Both the position numbers and the translations under genes were made by a program. A stretch of DNA of 41,080 nt from an uncultured Oscillospiraceae bacterium (lineage in GTDB: Bacteria; Bacillota; Clostridia; Oscillospirales; Oscillospiraceae), in the NCBI GenBank assembly GCA_944385705.1, contig CALWYF010000019.1:1-41080 (forward strand), given 5' to 3'. This document shows, piece by piece, positions 1 to 8,029 of the stretch. The notes under the pieces were generated by a model. That model did no database searches. It was given only the letters and a program-made list of their open reading frames with translations, and was not told the origin of the DNA. The stretch's first letter is position 1, and every line of letters begins with the position of its first letter.

Positions 1-637
1 TTTTATAATAGAAGAAAGAGTAAAGTCCGGAGGCTACAGCGGCAATAAGAATTATGGCTATGTTTACCCAGAAAACCACTTCCGCCCAGGGCAGGAAGGA
101 CAAGACTACGATCACCGCTCCGGAGATCACCCACAGCTTCCCGGCAAAGCGGTGAGTGGCGTTCCAGTTTTCCTCGTTGTCCAGGGCCCAGGGTACCTTT
201 ATGCCGATGGTATAGTTCCGGCGGCACTTGGGCAGGTAGTTGCCTATGACTATGAACAGAAGCCCCATGAATATGAGCATTATCTTATCCATGCTGAAGG
301 GCTGGAGACCCAGAGCCGTGAGATAGGTGACGGCCCCAATCAGCACGGCCAGGGCCGGGCATATCCACAATACCAGACCCAGAGCCTTGCCGCTCTGGCC
401 CTTGTTCCTGGGGTCGGCAAAGCAGACGACGATGCACAGCCAGTGTATGGCCAGCAAACCCAGACTCTCCCCGAATACCACGGCGGCCCGGCTGCCCCAG
501 CCGTCTATCTCCCCGGCGGCATTCCAGTGCATAGGCAGCTGCTCCGGGAGCCGCTGCCACAGTATAAGCCCTGCCAGCAAGGGCAGCAGGATTATAAGGC
601 TGCTGATTATTATTGCTCTCATATTCTTTTTAAGCAT
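1..637 (-). CDS. sdpI: SdpI-family membrane immunity protein (3' end cut by window edge)
   Basis: Reading the minus strand from the ATG at 637 gives 212 codons that stay open to the window edge, so nearly the whole protein is present but the stop is not seen. The N-terminus MLKKNMRAIIISSLIILLPL is a membrane segment, followed by a conserved PMHWNAAGEIDGWGS stretch and later GNYLPKCRRNYTIGIKVPWA and WNATHRFAGKLW. These motifs are diagnostic of the SdpI/YhfL family. Several hydrophobic segments indicate a polytopic membrane protein. In Bacillus subtilis SdpI protects against the SdpC killing peptide and sequesters the repressor SdpR at the membrane. No sdpC-like toxin gene is visible here, so the role may be general envelope-stress immunity (inference). 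The start overlaps the end of sdpR by 8 bp, indicating translational coupling. Confidence 0.9.
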   Translation of the reverse strand, partial: MLKKNMRAIIISSLIILLPLLAGLILWQRLPEQLPMHWNAAGEIDGWGSRAAVVFGESLGLLAIHWLCIVVCFADPRNKGQSGKALGLVLWICPALAVLIGAVTYLTALGLQPFSMDKIMLIFMGLLFIVIGNYLPKCRRNYTIGIKVPWALDNEENWNATHRFAGKLWVISGAVIVVLSFLPWAEVVFWVNIAIILIAAVASGLYSFFYYK

Positions 638-905
638 CGTCCCTGTCTCCTTTCAGCTCGGTAATCCAAAACATTATCTCCTCCAGAACGGAGGTGTTCA
701 GCTCATAGTAAATAAACTTGCCCTCCCGATGGTCCCTTATAAGGTCGGCTTCCTTCAGCACCGACAAATGCCGGGATATTGCCGCCGCCGTCACGGAGAA
801 ATGGCTGCATATATCTCCTGCGGACAGTGGCCCGGTCTTCAGCAGGCTGAGAATGTCCCGACGTATGGGGTCCGCCAGCGCCCGCAGGGTATCTTGCAGG
901 CCCAC
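630..905 (-). CDS. sdpR: SdpR-like ArsR-family autorepressor
   Basis: A 91-residue winged-helix ArsR/SmtB-type protein: LADPIRRDILSLLKTGPLSAGDICSHF, then AAISRHLSVLKEADLI as the recognition helix and REGKFIYYELN as the wing. It resembles SdpR, which has about 90 residues and represses the sdpRI operon. The open frame extends further to a TTG at 926, but that codon lies inside the palindromic operator. The GTG at 905 is preceded by AAGGGAG with 9-nt spacing and gives the family length, so I place the start at 905. No metal-binding Cys motif of ArsR sensors is visible, as expected for SdpR. It overlaps sdpI. It probably represses its own promoter and is titrated by SdpI (known for the B. subtilis pair, inferred here). 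Confidence 0.85.
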   Translation of the reverse strand: MGLQDTLRALADPIRRDILSLLKTGPLSAGDICSHFSVTAAAISRHLSVLKEADLIRDHREGKFIYYELNTSVLEEIMFWITELKGDRDDA

Positions 906-919
906 AAATATCAACTCCC

Positions 920-942
920 TTAACAATTAACTTAATTGTTAA
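920..942 (-). promoter_or_regulatory. Palindromic operator of sdpRI
   Basis: TTAACAATTAA and TTAATTGTTAA form a perfect 11-bp inverted repeat around a single central base. It lies over the predicted transcription start of sdpR, just upstream of its Shine-Dalgarno. Its position and perfect symmetry suggest the autorepression site of the SdpR-like protein. Confidence 0.7.
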
Positions 943-946
943 TTGA

Positions 947-975
947 AGTATAGCATGGCTTTGCACCACTGTCAA
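947..975 (-). promoter_or_regulatory. sigma-A-type promoter of sdpRI
   Basis: On the minus strand TTGACA (975-970) and TATACT (952-947) are separated by exactly 17 bp. The predicted start near 940 falls inside the palindromic operator. Confidence 0.8.
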
Positions 976-1027
976 GCAGCTAAAAAAACAAGGGGAGCAG
1001 GGGAAATGTTTTGGTAGTATTTTCGAG

Positions 1028-1056
1028 TTGAAATCCCCGAATTTTCGGCCTATAAT
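1028..1056 (+). promoter_or_regulatory. sigma-A-type promoter of the antiporter gene
   Basis: TTGAAA (1028-1033) and TATAAT (1051-1056) are 17 bp apart. The predicted start near 1063 leaves a leader of about 19 nt before the ATG at 1082, and rules out the longer reading frame that begins at 1028. Confidence 0.75.
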
Positions 1057-1081
1057 TATCCGGCAAAAAGGGGGATGGACA

Positions 1082-2377
1082 ATGACTGATCTGCTTTCCA
1101 TATCTGTTGCCATGTTTGCCGGGCTCATGATGACCCGGGCGCTGAAAAAACTGCACTTGCCGGATGTTACCGCCTATCTTGTGGCGGGAGTGCTGATAGG
1201 ACCCTGCCTTTTGGGGGCGCTGAAGGTGCCGGGGCTGGGTTTCAACAGCTATGAGCAGCTGGACGGGCTGAGCGTCATAAGCGATCTGGCCCTGGGCTTC
1301 ATAGCTTTTTCCATAGGTAATGAGTTCCGTCTGGAGCAGCTGAAGGAAACGGGCCGCCAGGCCTTCATCGTAGGCATAGCCCAGGCTGTTGTCACCACCA
1401 TAGTGGTAGATTTGGCGCTGCTGGTGGTGCATTTCATTATGCCCCAGGCCATGACCATCCCTGCGGTTCTGACCCTGGGTGCCACTGCCGCCGCCACTGC
1501 CCCTGCCGCTACTTTGATGGTGGTGCGCCAGTATAAGGCCAAGGGTCCCCTCACTGACCTGCTTCTCCCCATAGTGGCTCTGGACGACGCAGTGGGGCTT
1601 ATACTTTTTGCCGTTTCCTTTGGTGTAGCCAAAGCCCTGAGCTCCGGGGCCGTGGATGTCTATACCATTATAATAAACCCCAGTCTGGAAATATTTGCCT
1701 CCCTGCTCCTGGGAGCCGTCGCAGGTCTGGGCCTGAGCCACATCGAGAAGTTTTTCCATTCCAACACCAACCGTCTTGCCATGACCATCGGCTTTGTATT
1801 TCTGACCGTGGCCCTGTCTATGCTCAGCATACCCATAGGCCCTGCCACCCTGGGCTTCTCCTCATTGCTGGTGTGCATGATGCTGGGAACCGTGTTCTGC
1901 AATCTCTGCCCCTTGTCCCAGGAGATAATGGACAATTCCGACCGCTGGACCGCACCGCTGCTGGTGCTGTTCTTCGTCATATCCGGCTCCGAGCTGGAGC
2001 TGGGGGTGTTCAGTCAGCTCAGCAGTGTGGTAATCGGGCTGGTGTATATCATTTTCCGCTCTCTGGGCAAATACATAGGCGCCAGGGAGTCGGCAAAGTA
2101 TGCCGGCTGTGAGGAAAAGGTGGTGCAGAACCTGGGCATCACCCTGCTGCCCCAGGCGGGGGTAGCTCTGGGAATGTGCGTCACCGCCTCCACCCTGCCG
2201 GGGGACGGGACCATGATCCGCAACGTCGTTTTGTTCGCGGTGCTGGTGTACCAGCTCATAGGACCCTCCATGACCAAGTGGGCTCTGACCCGGGCCGGGG
2301 ACATCCGCCCCAAGAGTCAGGAGGTTCTGGAGCGCAGAGAGCGGAAGCTGGCTGCCGTTGCCGCGGGAAAGAAGTGA
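1082..2377 (+). CDS. Monovalent cation:proton antiporter (CPA2 / Na_H_Exchanger family)
   Basis: A 431-residue polytopic membrane protein starting MTDLLSISVAMFAG, with the segment LPDVTAYLVAGVLIGPCLLG typical of the N-terminal helices of CPA2 exchangers (KefB/NapA-like). It has repeated glycine- and alanine-rich transmembrane segments, including LGATAAATAPAATLMVVRQY and an acidic LDDAVGLILFA that resembles the ion-binding helix region. No C-terminal TrkA-N domain is present; the protein ends in a short charged tail. The start at 1082 follows a GGGGGATGG Shine-Dalgarno and its own promoter; the frame upstream overlaps that promoter. Likely function is Na+ or K+ efflux in exchange for protons at the cytoplasmic membrane. 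The ion cannot be decided from sequence. It is transcribed divergently from sdpRI. Confidence 0.85.
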   Translation: MTDLLSISVAMFAGLMMTRALKKLHLPDVTAYLVAGVLIGPCLLGALKVPGLGFNSYEQLDGLSVISDLALGFIAFSIGNEFRLEQLKETGRQAFIVGIAQAVVTTIVVDLALLVVHFIMPQAMTIPAVLTLGATAAATAPAATLMVVRQYKAKGPLTDLLLPIVALDDAVGLILFAVSFGVAKALSSGAVDVYTIIINPSLEIFASLLLGAVAGLGLSHIEKFFHSNTNRLAMTIGFVFLTVALSMLSIPIGPATLGFSSLLVCMMLGTVFCNLCPLSQEIMDNSDRWTAPLLVLFFVISGSELELGVFSQLSSVVIGLVYIIFRSLGKYIGARESAKYAGCEEKVVQNLGITLLPQAGVALGMCVTASTLPGDGTMIRNVVLFAVLVYQLIGPSMTKWALTRAGDIRPKSQEVLERRERKLAAVAAGKK

Positions 2378-2509
2378 GCCGGCTATGCCGTCATGGCAGA
2401 AAATACTATGTAGAATTTTTGGCCAAATTTTTGGGAAAATCCACAAGATTTGAAAAAAGAGGATGTTTGCTCTTGAAATAAGAGAGCTTATGAAGTAAAA
2501 TATCCCTCG

Positions 2510-2541
2510 GTGCCGGGCTGCGGCTATACGCAGCCCGACAC
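2510..2541 (+). terminator. Possible terminator hairpin after the antiporter gene
   Basis: CGGGCTGCG pairs with CGCAGCCCG around a GCTATA loop, with GTG/CAC extending the stem across one mismatch. It is followed by TATATTTTG, a weak T-rich tail. Confidence 0.45.
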
Positions 2542-2602
2542 TATATTTTGTGGTCAAAATGGTTACAAGCCTGTCTTTGTTTCAATATATAGTGAATTGC
2601 TA

Positions 2603-2631
2603 TTGACAAGGGGGCCATATGGTGGTAATGT
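2603..2631 (+). promoter_or_regulatory. Promoter of nrdG-nrdD
   Basis: TTGACA (2603-2608) and TAATGT (2626-2631) with a 17-bp spacer. The predicted start near 2638 lies just upstream of the nrdG Shine-Dalgarno. Confidence 0.7.
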
Positions 2632-2660
2632 AGTTGAGCACGAAAAAGAGAGGTATGCTT

Positions 2661-3356
2661 ATGCTTATATCAGGACTTCAAAAACTTACATTGTTGGATT
2701 ATCCCGGCAGGGTAGCCTGCACGGTGTTCACCGGCGGCTGCAACTTCCGCTGCCCCTTCTGTCATAATGCGTCTCTGGTGCTGTCTGAACAGATGGTGCA
2801 GGATACCAACGAGGAGGAAGTGCTGAGCTTTCTGAAGAAGCGGGTAGGCGTGCTGGACGGGGTGGCCGTCACCGGCGGGGAGCCGCTGCTCCATAAGGAC
2901 ATAGGGGCCTTTCTTGCCAAGGTAAAAGCTCTGGGTTACAGCATCAAGCTGGATACCAACGGCTCCTTCCCGGAGCTGCTCATGGAGCTGGTGAGAGAGG
3001 GGCTGGTGGACCGGGTGGCCATGGACATCAAGAACTCCCCGGAGCTCTACGCCCATACCGTGGGCCTGGATAAGCTGGATATGGCCCCCATAGAGAGGTC
3101 CAAGGAATTCCTGCTCACCGGCACGGTGGACTATGAATTTAGAACCACGGTGGTGAAGGGCCTGCACACCCAGGAGAGCCTGCGGGGAGCTGCCGAGTGG
3201 ATAAAGGGAGCCAAAGAGTATTACCTACAGCAGTTCAAGGACTCGGGAAATGTGCTGAACATTGCAGGCCTGGACGCCTTCAACGAAAAGGAAATGCACG
3301 CTCTGGCCGAGGGGCTGAGGGACTTGGTGCCCTCGGTGCAGGTCAGAGGAGTATGA
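2661..3356 (+). CDS. nrdG: Anaerobic ribonucleoside-triphosphate reductase activating protein (radical SAM)
   Basis: This enzyme uses a 4Fe-4S cluster and S-adenosylmethionine to install the glycyl radical on NrdD. The radical SAM signature CxxxCxxC is present as C27-N-F-R-C31-P-F-C34 (GGCNFRCPFCHN), preceded by LTLLDYPGRVACTVF, which marks the longer NrdG-type activases of Clostridia. VTGGEPLLHKD is the GGE SAM-binding motif. I place the start at ATG 2661 (231 residues) because AGAGAGG sits 7 nt upstream; an ATG at 2655 lies too close to it, and a TTG at 2634 is upstream of the predicted transcription start region. The gene is followed after 34 nt by nrdD, its substrate, and both are served by the promoter at 2603-2631. 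Confidence 0.93.
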   Translation: MLISGLQKLTLLDYPGRVACTVFTGGCNFRCPFCHNASLVLSEQMVQDTNEEEVLSFLKKRVGVLDGVAVTGGEPLLHKDIGAFLAKVKALGYSIKLDTNGSFPELLMELVREGLVDRVAMDIKNSPELYAHTVGLDKLDMAPIERSKEFLLTGTVDYEFRTTVVKGLHTQESLRGAAEWIKGAKEYYLQQFKDSGNVLNIAGLDAFNEKEMHALAEGLRDLVPSVQVRGV

Positions 3357-3390
3357 CAAGATACAGAGAGACGACAAGGAGGACAAGAAT

Positions 3391-5769
3391 ATGTATCAGG
3401 TAGTAAAGAGGGACGGCAAGGTTGTGGATTTTGACATCCAGAAGATAGCCGCTGCCATAAAGAAGGCCTTTGAGGCCACCAATACAGATTATAACGACAG
3501 CGTCATCGACTTTCTGGCGCTGAAGGTCTCTGCGGATTTCCTGCCCAAGATAAAGGACGGGAAGATAGCCGTGGAAGATATACAGGACAGTGTGGAGGCA
3601 GTGCTCTCCAGAGGCGGCTATGAGGCCGTGGCCAAGGCCTATATACTCTATCGCAAGCAGCGGGAGAAACTGCGCAATACCAAGTCCTCTTACCTGGATT
3701 ACAAGGAGACTGTGGACAAGTACCTGAACATAGAGGACTGGCGTGTGAAGGAGAACTCCACCGTCACTTACTCCGTGGGCGGTCTTATCCTCTCCAACTC
3801 CGGTGCCATAACCGCAAACTACTGGCTCAGCGAGGTCTATGACCAGGAGATAGCCAACGCCCACCGCAACTGCGATCTGCACCTGCACGATCTGTCCATG
3901 CTCACCGGCTACTGCGCCGGCTGGAGCCTGAAGCAGCTCATCCAGCAGGGCCTGGGCATCCCGGGGAAGATAAATTCCTCCCCAGCCAGCCATCTGTCCA
4001 CCCTCTGCAACCAGATGGTGAACTTCCTGGGCATCATGCAGAACGAGTGGGCGGGCGCTCAGGCCTTCTCCTCCTTCGACACCTATCTGGCTCCCTTTGT
4101 GAAGGTGGACCACCTGAACTATAAGGAAGTCAAGCAGTGCGTCCAGTCCTTCATCTTCGGCGTGAACACCCCCTCCCGCTGGGGTACCCAGGCTCCCTTC
4201 TCCAATATCACTCTGGACTGGACGGTCCCCGCGGACCTGAAGGACCTGCCTGCCATCGTGGGCGGCAAGGAGATGGATTTCACCTACGGCGACTGCAAGG
4301 CGGAGATGGACATGGTCAACAAGGCCTTCATCGACATCATGATTGAGGGCGACGCCAACGGCCGTGGCTTCCAGTATCCCATTCCCACCTACTCCATCAC
4401 CAAGGACTTTGACTGGTCTCCCACCGAGAACAACAAGCTCCTCTTTGAGATGACCGCCAAGTACGGCACCCCCTATTTCTCCAACTACATCAACTCCGAT
4501 ATGGAGCCCTCCGATGTGCGCTCCATGTGCTGCCGTCTGCGCCTGGATCTGAGAGAGCTGCGGAAAAAGTCTGGCGGCTACTTCGGCTCCGGTGAGAGCA
4601 CCGGCTCCATCGGCGTGGTCACTTTGAATATGCCCCGCCTGGCCTATCTGGCAAAGGACGAGAAGGACTTCTATGCCCGGCTGGATAAGCTGATGGATCT
4701 GGCAGCCCGTTCCCTGAAGGTGAAGCGTACCGTCATCACCAAGCTGCTGGACGCAGGCCTCTACCCCTACACCAAGTATTACCTGGGCAATTTCGACAAT
4801 CACTTTTCCACCATCGGCCTGGTGGGCATGAACGAGGCGGGCCTGAATGCCAAGTGGATAAGGGCCGACATGACCAGCCCCAAGTGCCAGGAGTTCACAA
4901 AGCAGGTGCTGGACCATATGCGTGAGCGCCTCAGCGACTATCAGGAGCAGTACGGCGACCTGTACAACCTGGAGGCCACTCCCGCCGAGTCCACCGCCTA
5001 CCGTCTGGCAAAGCACGATGTGGAGACTTATCCCGACATCATCACCGCCGCCCAGCCCGGCGGAGAGCCCTACTACACCAACAGCTCTCACCTGCCTGTG
5101 GGCTATACCGAGGATATCTTCGAGGCCCTGGACATCCAGGATGATCTCCAGACCCGCTACACCTCCGGCACCGTGTTCCACGCCTTCCTGGGCGAGAAGC
5201 TGCCCAGCTGGGAGGCCGCTGCAAATCTGGTGCGGAAGATAGCCGAGAACTACAAGCTGCCTTATTATACCCTGTCTCCCACCTACTCCGTCTGCAAGAA
5301 TCACGGCTACCTCACCGGCGAGCAGTTCACCTGCCCCGAGTGCGGGGAGAGCGCCGAGGTCTACAGCCGCATAACCGGCTACTACCGTCCGGTGCAGAAC
5401 TGGAACGTGGGCAAGACCCAGGAGTATAAGGACCGCAAGGAGTACGTCATCGGCCACTCCGTGCTGCGCCATAACGGTCCTCTGAAGGAAGGCGAGCAGG
5501 TCCCCAAGGCCGATGCCCCCGCCGCCGCTCCTGCAAGCGCCGAGAGCCGGGCCATCCTCTTTGCCACTCCCACCTGCCCCAACTGCCGTCTGGCCTGCTC
5601 CTATATGGACAAGGCGGGCTTCAAGTACGAGAAGCTCATGGCCGAGGACAATGCGGAGCTGGCGAAGCAGTACGGCGTGAAGCAGGCCCCCACACTGGTA
5701 ATCACCAAGGACGGCGGCTTTGAGAAGTACGCCGGAGCCGGCGCCATCAGGAACTACATATCCCAGTGA
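3391..5769 (+). CDS. nrdD: Anaerobic (class III) ribonucleoside-triphosphate reductase with fused C-terminal glutaredoxin-like domain
   Basis: This 792-residue protein reduces NTPs to dNTPs under anoxia. Residues 1-90 form an ATP-cone regulatory domain (MYQVVKRDGKVVDFDIQKIA). The central barrel carries the thiyl-radical region SMCCRL with C380-C381. The C-terminal zinc site is probably C635/H638/C648/C651 (CKNHG...CPEC). The glycyl radical is G663 in RITGYYRPV. Unlike standard NrdD, the chain continues past the radical loop through an Ala/Pro linker into a domain of about 75 residues: ILFATPTCPNC with redox pair C729-P-N-C732, then a cis-Pro-type segment QAPTLVI and a glycine turn. This has glutaredoxin/thioredoxin-like features. 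AAGGAGG precedes the ATG. A thioredoxin-reductase-like gene follows downstream. Confidence 0.95.
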   Translation: MYQVVKRDGKVVDFDIQKIAAAIKKAFEATNTDYNDSVIDFLALKVSADFLPKIKDGKIAVEDIQDSVEAVLSRGGYEAVAKAYILYRKQREKLRNTKSSYLDYKETVDKYLNIEDWRVKENSTVTYSVGGLILSNSGAITANYWLSEVYDQEIANAHRNCDLHLHDLSMLTGYCAGWSLKQLIQQGLGIPGKINSSPASHLSTLCNQMVNFLGIMQNEWAGAQAFSSFDTYLAPFVKVDHLNYKEVKQCVQSFIFGVNTPSRWGTQAPFSNITLDWTVPADLKDLPAIVGGKEMDFTYGDCKAEMDMVNKAFIDIMIEGDANGRGFQYPIPTYSITKDFDWSPTENNKLLFEMTAKYGTPYFSNYINSDMEPSDVRSMCCRLRLDLRELRKKSGGYFGSGESTGSIGVVTLNMPRLAYLAKDEKDFYARLDKLMDLAARSLKVKRTVITKLLDAGLYPYTKYYLGNFDNHFSTIGLVGMNEAGLNAKWIRADMTSPKCQEFTKQVLDHMRERLSDYQEQYGDLYNLEATPAESTAYRLAKHDVETYPDIITAAQPGGEPYYTNSSHLPVGYTEDIFEALDIQDDLQTRYTSGTVFHAFLGEKLPSWEAAANLVRKIAENYKLPYYTLSPTYSVCKNHGYLTGEQFTCPECGESAEVYSRITGYYRPVQNWNVGKTQEYKDRKEYVIGHSVLRHNGPLKEGEQVPKADAPAAAPASAESRAILFATPTCPNCRLACSYMDKAGFKYEKLMAEDNAELAKQYGVKQAPTLVITKDGGFEKYAGAGAIRNYISQ

Positions 5770-5832
5770 TAAACATACATATTTGATTTTTGGCGAGACT
5801 TATTTTACTGGTTTTACTGTTTTTATTTAATT

Positions 5833-5864
5833 AAAAAATGCCCGGCAAGAGCCGGGCATTTTTT
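5833..5864 (+). terminator. Rho-independent terminator after nrdD
   Basis: ATGCCCGGC pairs with GCCGGGCAT around an AAGA loop, flanked by A6 on the left and T6 on the right. No clear separate promoter for the next gene lies between this terminator and its ATG, so partial read-through is possible. Confidence 0.85.
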
Positions 5865-5887
5865 CCATAGACATGGGGAGTTTTTAA

Positions 5888-6793
5888 ATGATATATGATA
5901 TTCTGATAATTGGCGGGGGCCCGGCGGGCCTCACCGCCGCAACCTACGGCTGCCGGGCGGGGAAGAGCGTCCTGGTACTGGAAAAGGAGACCTTCGGCGG
6001 CCAGATTACCTGGTCCCCCAAGGTGGAAAATTTCCCCGGCTTCGTCTCCATAAGCGGAGCTGAGCTGGGGGACAGGTTCATGGAACAGGCCATGGAGCAG
6101 GGGGCTGAGGTGGAACTGGAGGAGGCCGTCTCCGTAAGCGGGGAAGGAGAGGTAAAGACCGTCACCTGCGCTTCCGGAGCGGAGTTTCGCTGCCGCAGCC
6201 TGATAATTGCCGCCGGGGCCAAGCCCCGAATGCTGGGTCTGCCTGGAGAGGCTGAACTGGTGGGAAACGGGGTATGCTTCTGCGCCGTGTGCGACGGTGC
6301 CTTTTATAAGGACAAGGTGGTGGCAGTAAACGGCGGGGGCAACAGCGCCCTTCAGGACGCTTTGCTCCTCAGCGAGAAGTGCAGCAAAGTCTACCTCATC
6401 CACCGGCGGGACAGCTTCCGGGGAGAGGCAAAGCTGGTGGAAGCCCTGAAGCAGCGGAAGAATGTGGAATTTGTAATGAACAGCCGCATCACCGCCCTGG
6501 TGGGGGAGGATGAGCTGAGAGGAATAGTGGTGAAAACCGGGGAGGAGAGCCGGGAGATAGCTCTGGAGGGCCTTTTTGTGGCCATTGGCCATGCCCCGGA
6601 CCTGGGGGCCTTCGGCTCCCTGATAGAGCTGGAGGCCGGCGGCTATGCCGCTTCCGGGGAGGACTGCCTCACCAGAACTCCCGGGGTATTCGTGGCCGGG
6701 GACTGCCGGGAAAAGACCGTACGCCAGCTGACCACCGCCGCAGCCGACGGCTCCGCCGCCGCCCTGGCGGCCTGCGCCTGGCTGGACAGATAG
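5888..6793 (+). CDS. Thioredoxin-reductase-like NAD(P)/FAD-dependent oxidoreductase
   Basis: A 301-residue pyridine nucleotide-disulphide oxidoreductase of TrxB size. It has the FAD-binding GGGPAG motif at the N-terminus (ILIIGGGPAGLTAATYG), the redox-active C132-A-V-C135-D-G, a second nucleotide-binding motif NGGGNSALQDALL followed by HRRDSFRG, and the C-terminal FAD motif GVFVAGDCREK. The CAVC active site differs from the common CATC by one residue. HRRDSFR is the usual signature of NADPH recognition in TrxB. It would transfer electrons from NADPH to a thioredoxin- or glutaredoxin-like protein. Its position directly behind nrdD makes the fused glutaredoxin-like domain of NrdD an attractive partner (inference). 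It is followed after 17 nt by the B3/B4-domain gene in the same direction. Confidence 0.9.
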   Translation: MIYDILIIGGGPAGLTAATYGCRAGKSVLVLEKETFGGQITWSPKVENFPGFVSISGAELGDRFMEQAMEQGAEVELEEAVSVSGEGEVKTVTCASGAEFRCRSLIIAAGAKPRMLGLPGEAELVGNGVCFCAVCDGAFYKDKVVAVNGGGNSALQDALLLSEKCSKVYLIHRRDSFRGEAKLVEALKQRKNVEFVMNSRITALVGEDELRGIVVKTGEESREIALEGLFVAIGHAPDLGAFGSLIELEAGGYAASGEDCLTRTPGVFVAGDCREKTVRQLTTAAADGSAAALAACAWLDR

Positions 6794-6810
6794 GAAAGGA
6801 GCAGATTTAT

Positions 6811-7515
6811 ATGAAACGTTTTATTGTGGATAAGGCCGTGTTTGAAAAGCTGCCTGACTACTGCGTGGGCGTGGTGGCGGCCCTGGGCCTTGATAACCGG
6901 GAGCACAATAAGGCTCTGGAAAAGCTGCTGGATGAGGCGGCTGCCGCCTTTGCCGCAGCCAATAAGGAGACCAATATAAGGGAACTGCCGGGGGTGAAAG
7001 CCTGCCGGGAGGCCTTCCTGACTCTGGGCATGAACCCCAATAAGTTCATGTGCTCCATAGAGGCTCTCATGAAACGAGTACAGAAGAGCGGAGCTCTGCC
7101 CCATATCAACACCGTGGTGGACCTGGGCAACGCCTTTTCCCTGAACTATCAGCTGCCAATGGGGGCCCACGACGTGGACAAGATGGAAGGGGACATGGAG
7201 ATACGCTTCTCCACTTCCGCCGACCATTTCCGGCCCATGGGGGAGACGGAGACCGAGACCATGCCGGAGGGAGAACTGGTGTATGTCAGTGCAAACACCG
7301 TCAAGACCCGCCGCTGGATATGGCGCCAGAGCGAGGACGGGAAGATAGGCCCGGAGACCTGCAATGTCTTTTTCCCCATCGACGGCTTCAAGGGAGTGAA
7401 TCTGGATTCCGTCCTGGCCGCCAGAGATGAGCTGGCCCGGCTGCTGAGGGAGGACTTCGGCTGCCAGGTGTTTACCGGTTTGGTGGACAAAGATAATAAC
7501 AGCTTTGAATTTTAA
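6811..7515 (+). CDS. B3/B4 domain-containing protein (tRNA-synthetase editing-domain-like)
   Basis: A 234-residue soluble protein matching the free-standing B3/B4 family, which is related to the editing domain of phenylalanyl-tRNA synthetase beta chains. Typical stretches are LPGVKACREAFLTLGMNPNKF, LPHINTVVDLGNAFSLNYQLP and GAHDVDKMEGDMEIRFS. The family is widespread in Firmicutes and is proposed to hydrolyse misacylated tRNA or act on nucleic acids, but most members are uncharacterised. AGGAAAGGAG lies upstream of the ATG and the gap to the flavoenzyme gene is only 17 nt, so they are probably co-transcribed. No link to the redox function of its neighbour is visible in the sequence. Confidence 0.8.
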   Translation: MKRFIVDKAVFEKLPDYCVGVVAALGLDNREHNKALEKLLDEAAAAFAAANKETNIRELPGVKACREAFLTLGMNPNKFMCSIEALMKRVQKSGALPHINTVVDLGNAFSLNYQLPMGAHDVDKMEGDMEIRFSTSADHFRPMGETETETMPEGELVYVSANTVKTRRWIWRQSEDGKIGPETCNVFFPIDGFKGVNLDSVLAARDELARLLREDFGCQVFTGLVDKDNNSFEF

Positions 7516-7545
7516 GAGTTAAAGATATTCAAATAATAAAAAGCA

Positions 7546-7573
7546 CAAGGGCCGCCGAAAATGGCGGCCCTTG
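7546..7573 (-). terminator. Terminator of pyrBI (convergent with the B3/B4 gene)
   Basis: CAAGGGCCGCC pairs with GGCGGCCCTTG (11 bp, 6-nt loop). On the minus strand it is followed by GCTTTTTATTATTTG, a good T tract. On the plus strand the tail is A-rich, so it serves mainly pyrBI. Confidence 0.75.
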
Positions 7574-7592
7574 CATTATAAAAAGCTTGTGC

Positions 7593-8012
7593 TCATTTGT
7601 GAAATTCCGTCTCGCAGTAGGCACAGCGGTAACGGCGGTTCTCCCTGTCGCTGAGAAGGAAGATGGCGTCCAGCTGAGGCTCGGAGACGGTGATGCACCG
7701 GGGGTTCTTGCAGTGGATGACGTTGGTGAGGCGCTTGGGCAGCTCCAGGTGCTTCTTCTCCACCAGCTTCCCGTCACGGATGATATTCACGGTGATGTTG
7801 GGGTCGATATAGCCCAGCACATCCAGGTCCAGCTCCAGGGGAGAATCTATCTTGATGATGTCCTTGCGCTCCAGATGGGCGCTGCGGGCGTTCTTGATAA
7901 TGGCCACGGAGCAGTCCAGCTTGTCCAGATGAAGATAGCGGTAGATGTCCATGCTCTTGCCTGCCTGGATATGGTCCAGAACTACACCGTTTTGAATACT
8001 GTCTATGTTCAT
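7593..8012 (-). CDS. pyrI: Aspartate carbamoyltransferase regulatory subunit
   Basis: A 139-residue PyrI. It begins MNIDSIQNGVVLDHI, includes the nucleotide-binding N-terminal domain, and ends with the zinc-binding domain that contacts PyrB. The four Cys ligands are visible as CKNPRC and CAYC. The ATG at 8012 follows GGGAGGAG with an 8-nt spacing; a longer frame to 8033 would enter the end of pyrB. PyrI gives allosteric control (CTP inhibition, ATP activation in the E. coli enzyme) to the catalytic trimers. It lies 17 nt after pyrB in the same operon. Confidence 0.93.
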   Translation of the reverse strand: MNIDSIQNGVVLDHIQAGKSMDIYRYLHLDKLDCSVAIIKNARSAHLERKDIIKIDSPLELDLDVLGYIDPNITVNIIRDGKLVEKKHLELPKRLTNVIHCKNPRCITVSEPQLDAIFLLSDRENRRYRCAYCETEFHK

Positions 8013-8029
8013 TAGCTCGTCTCCTCCCG

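Noticed and set aside
3343-5472. A 709-codon open frame on the minus strand
   Set aside because: It lies antisense to nrdD, has low-complexity Leu/Gly/Val composition, no ribosome-binding site and no family match. It follows from the GC-biased third positions of nrdD.
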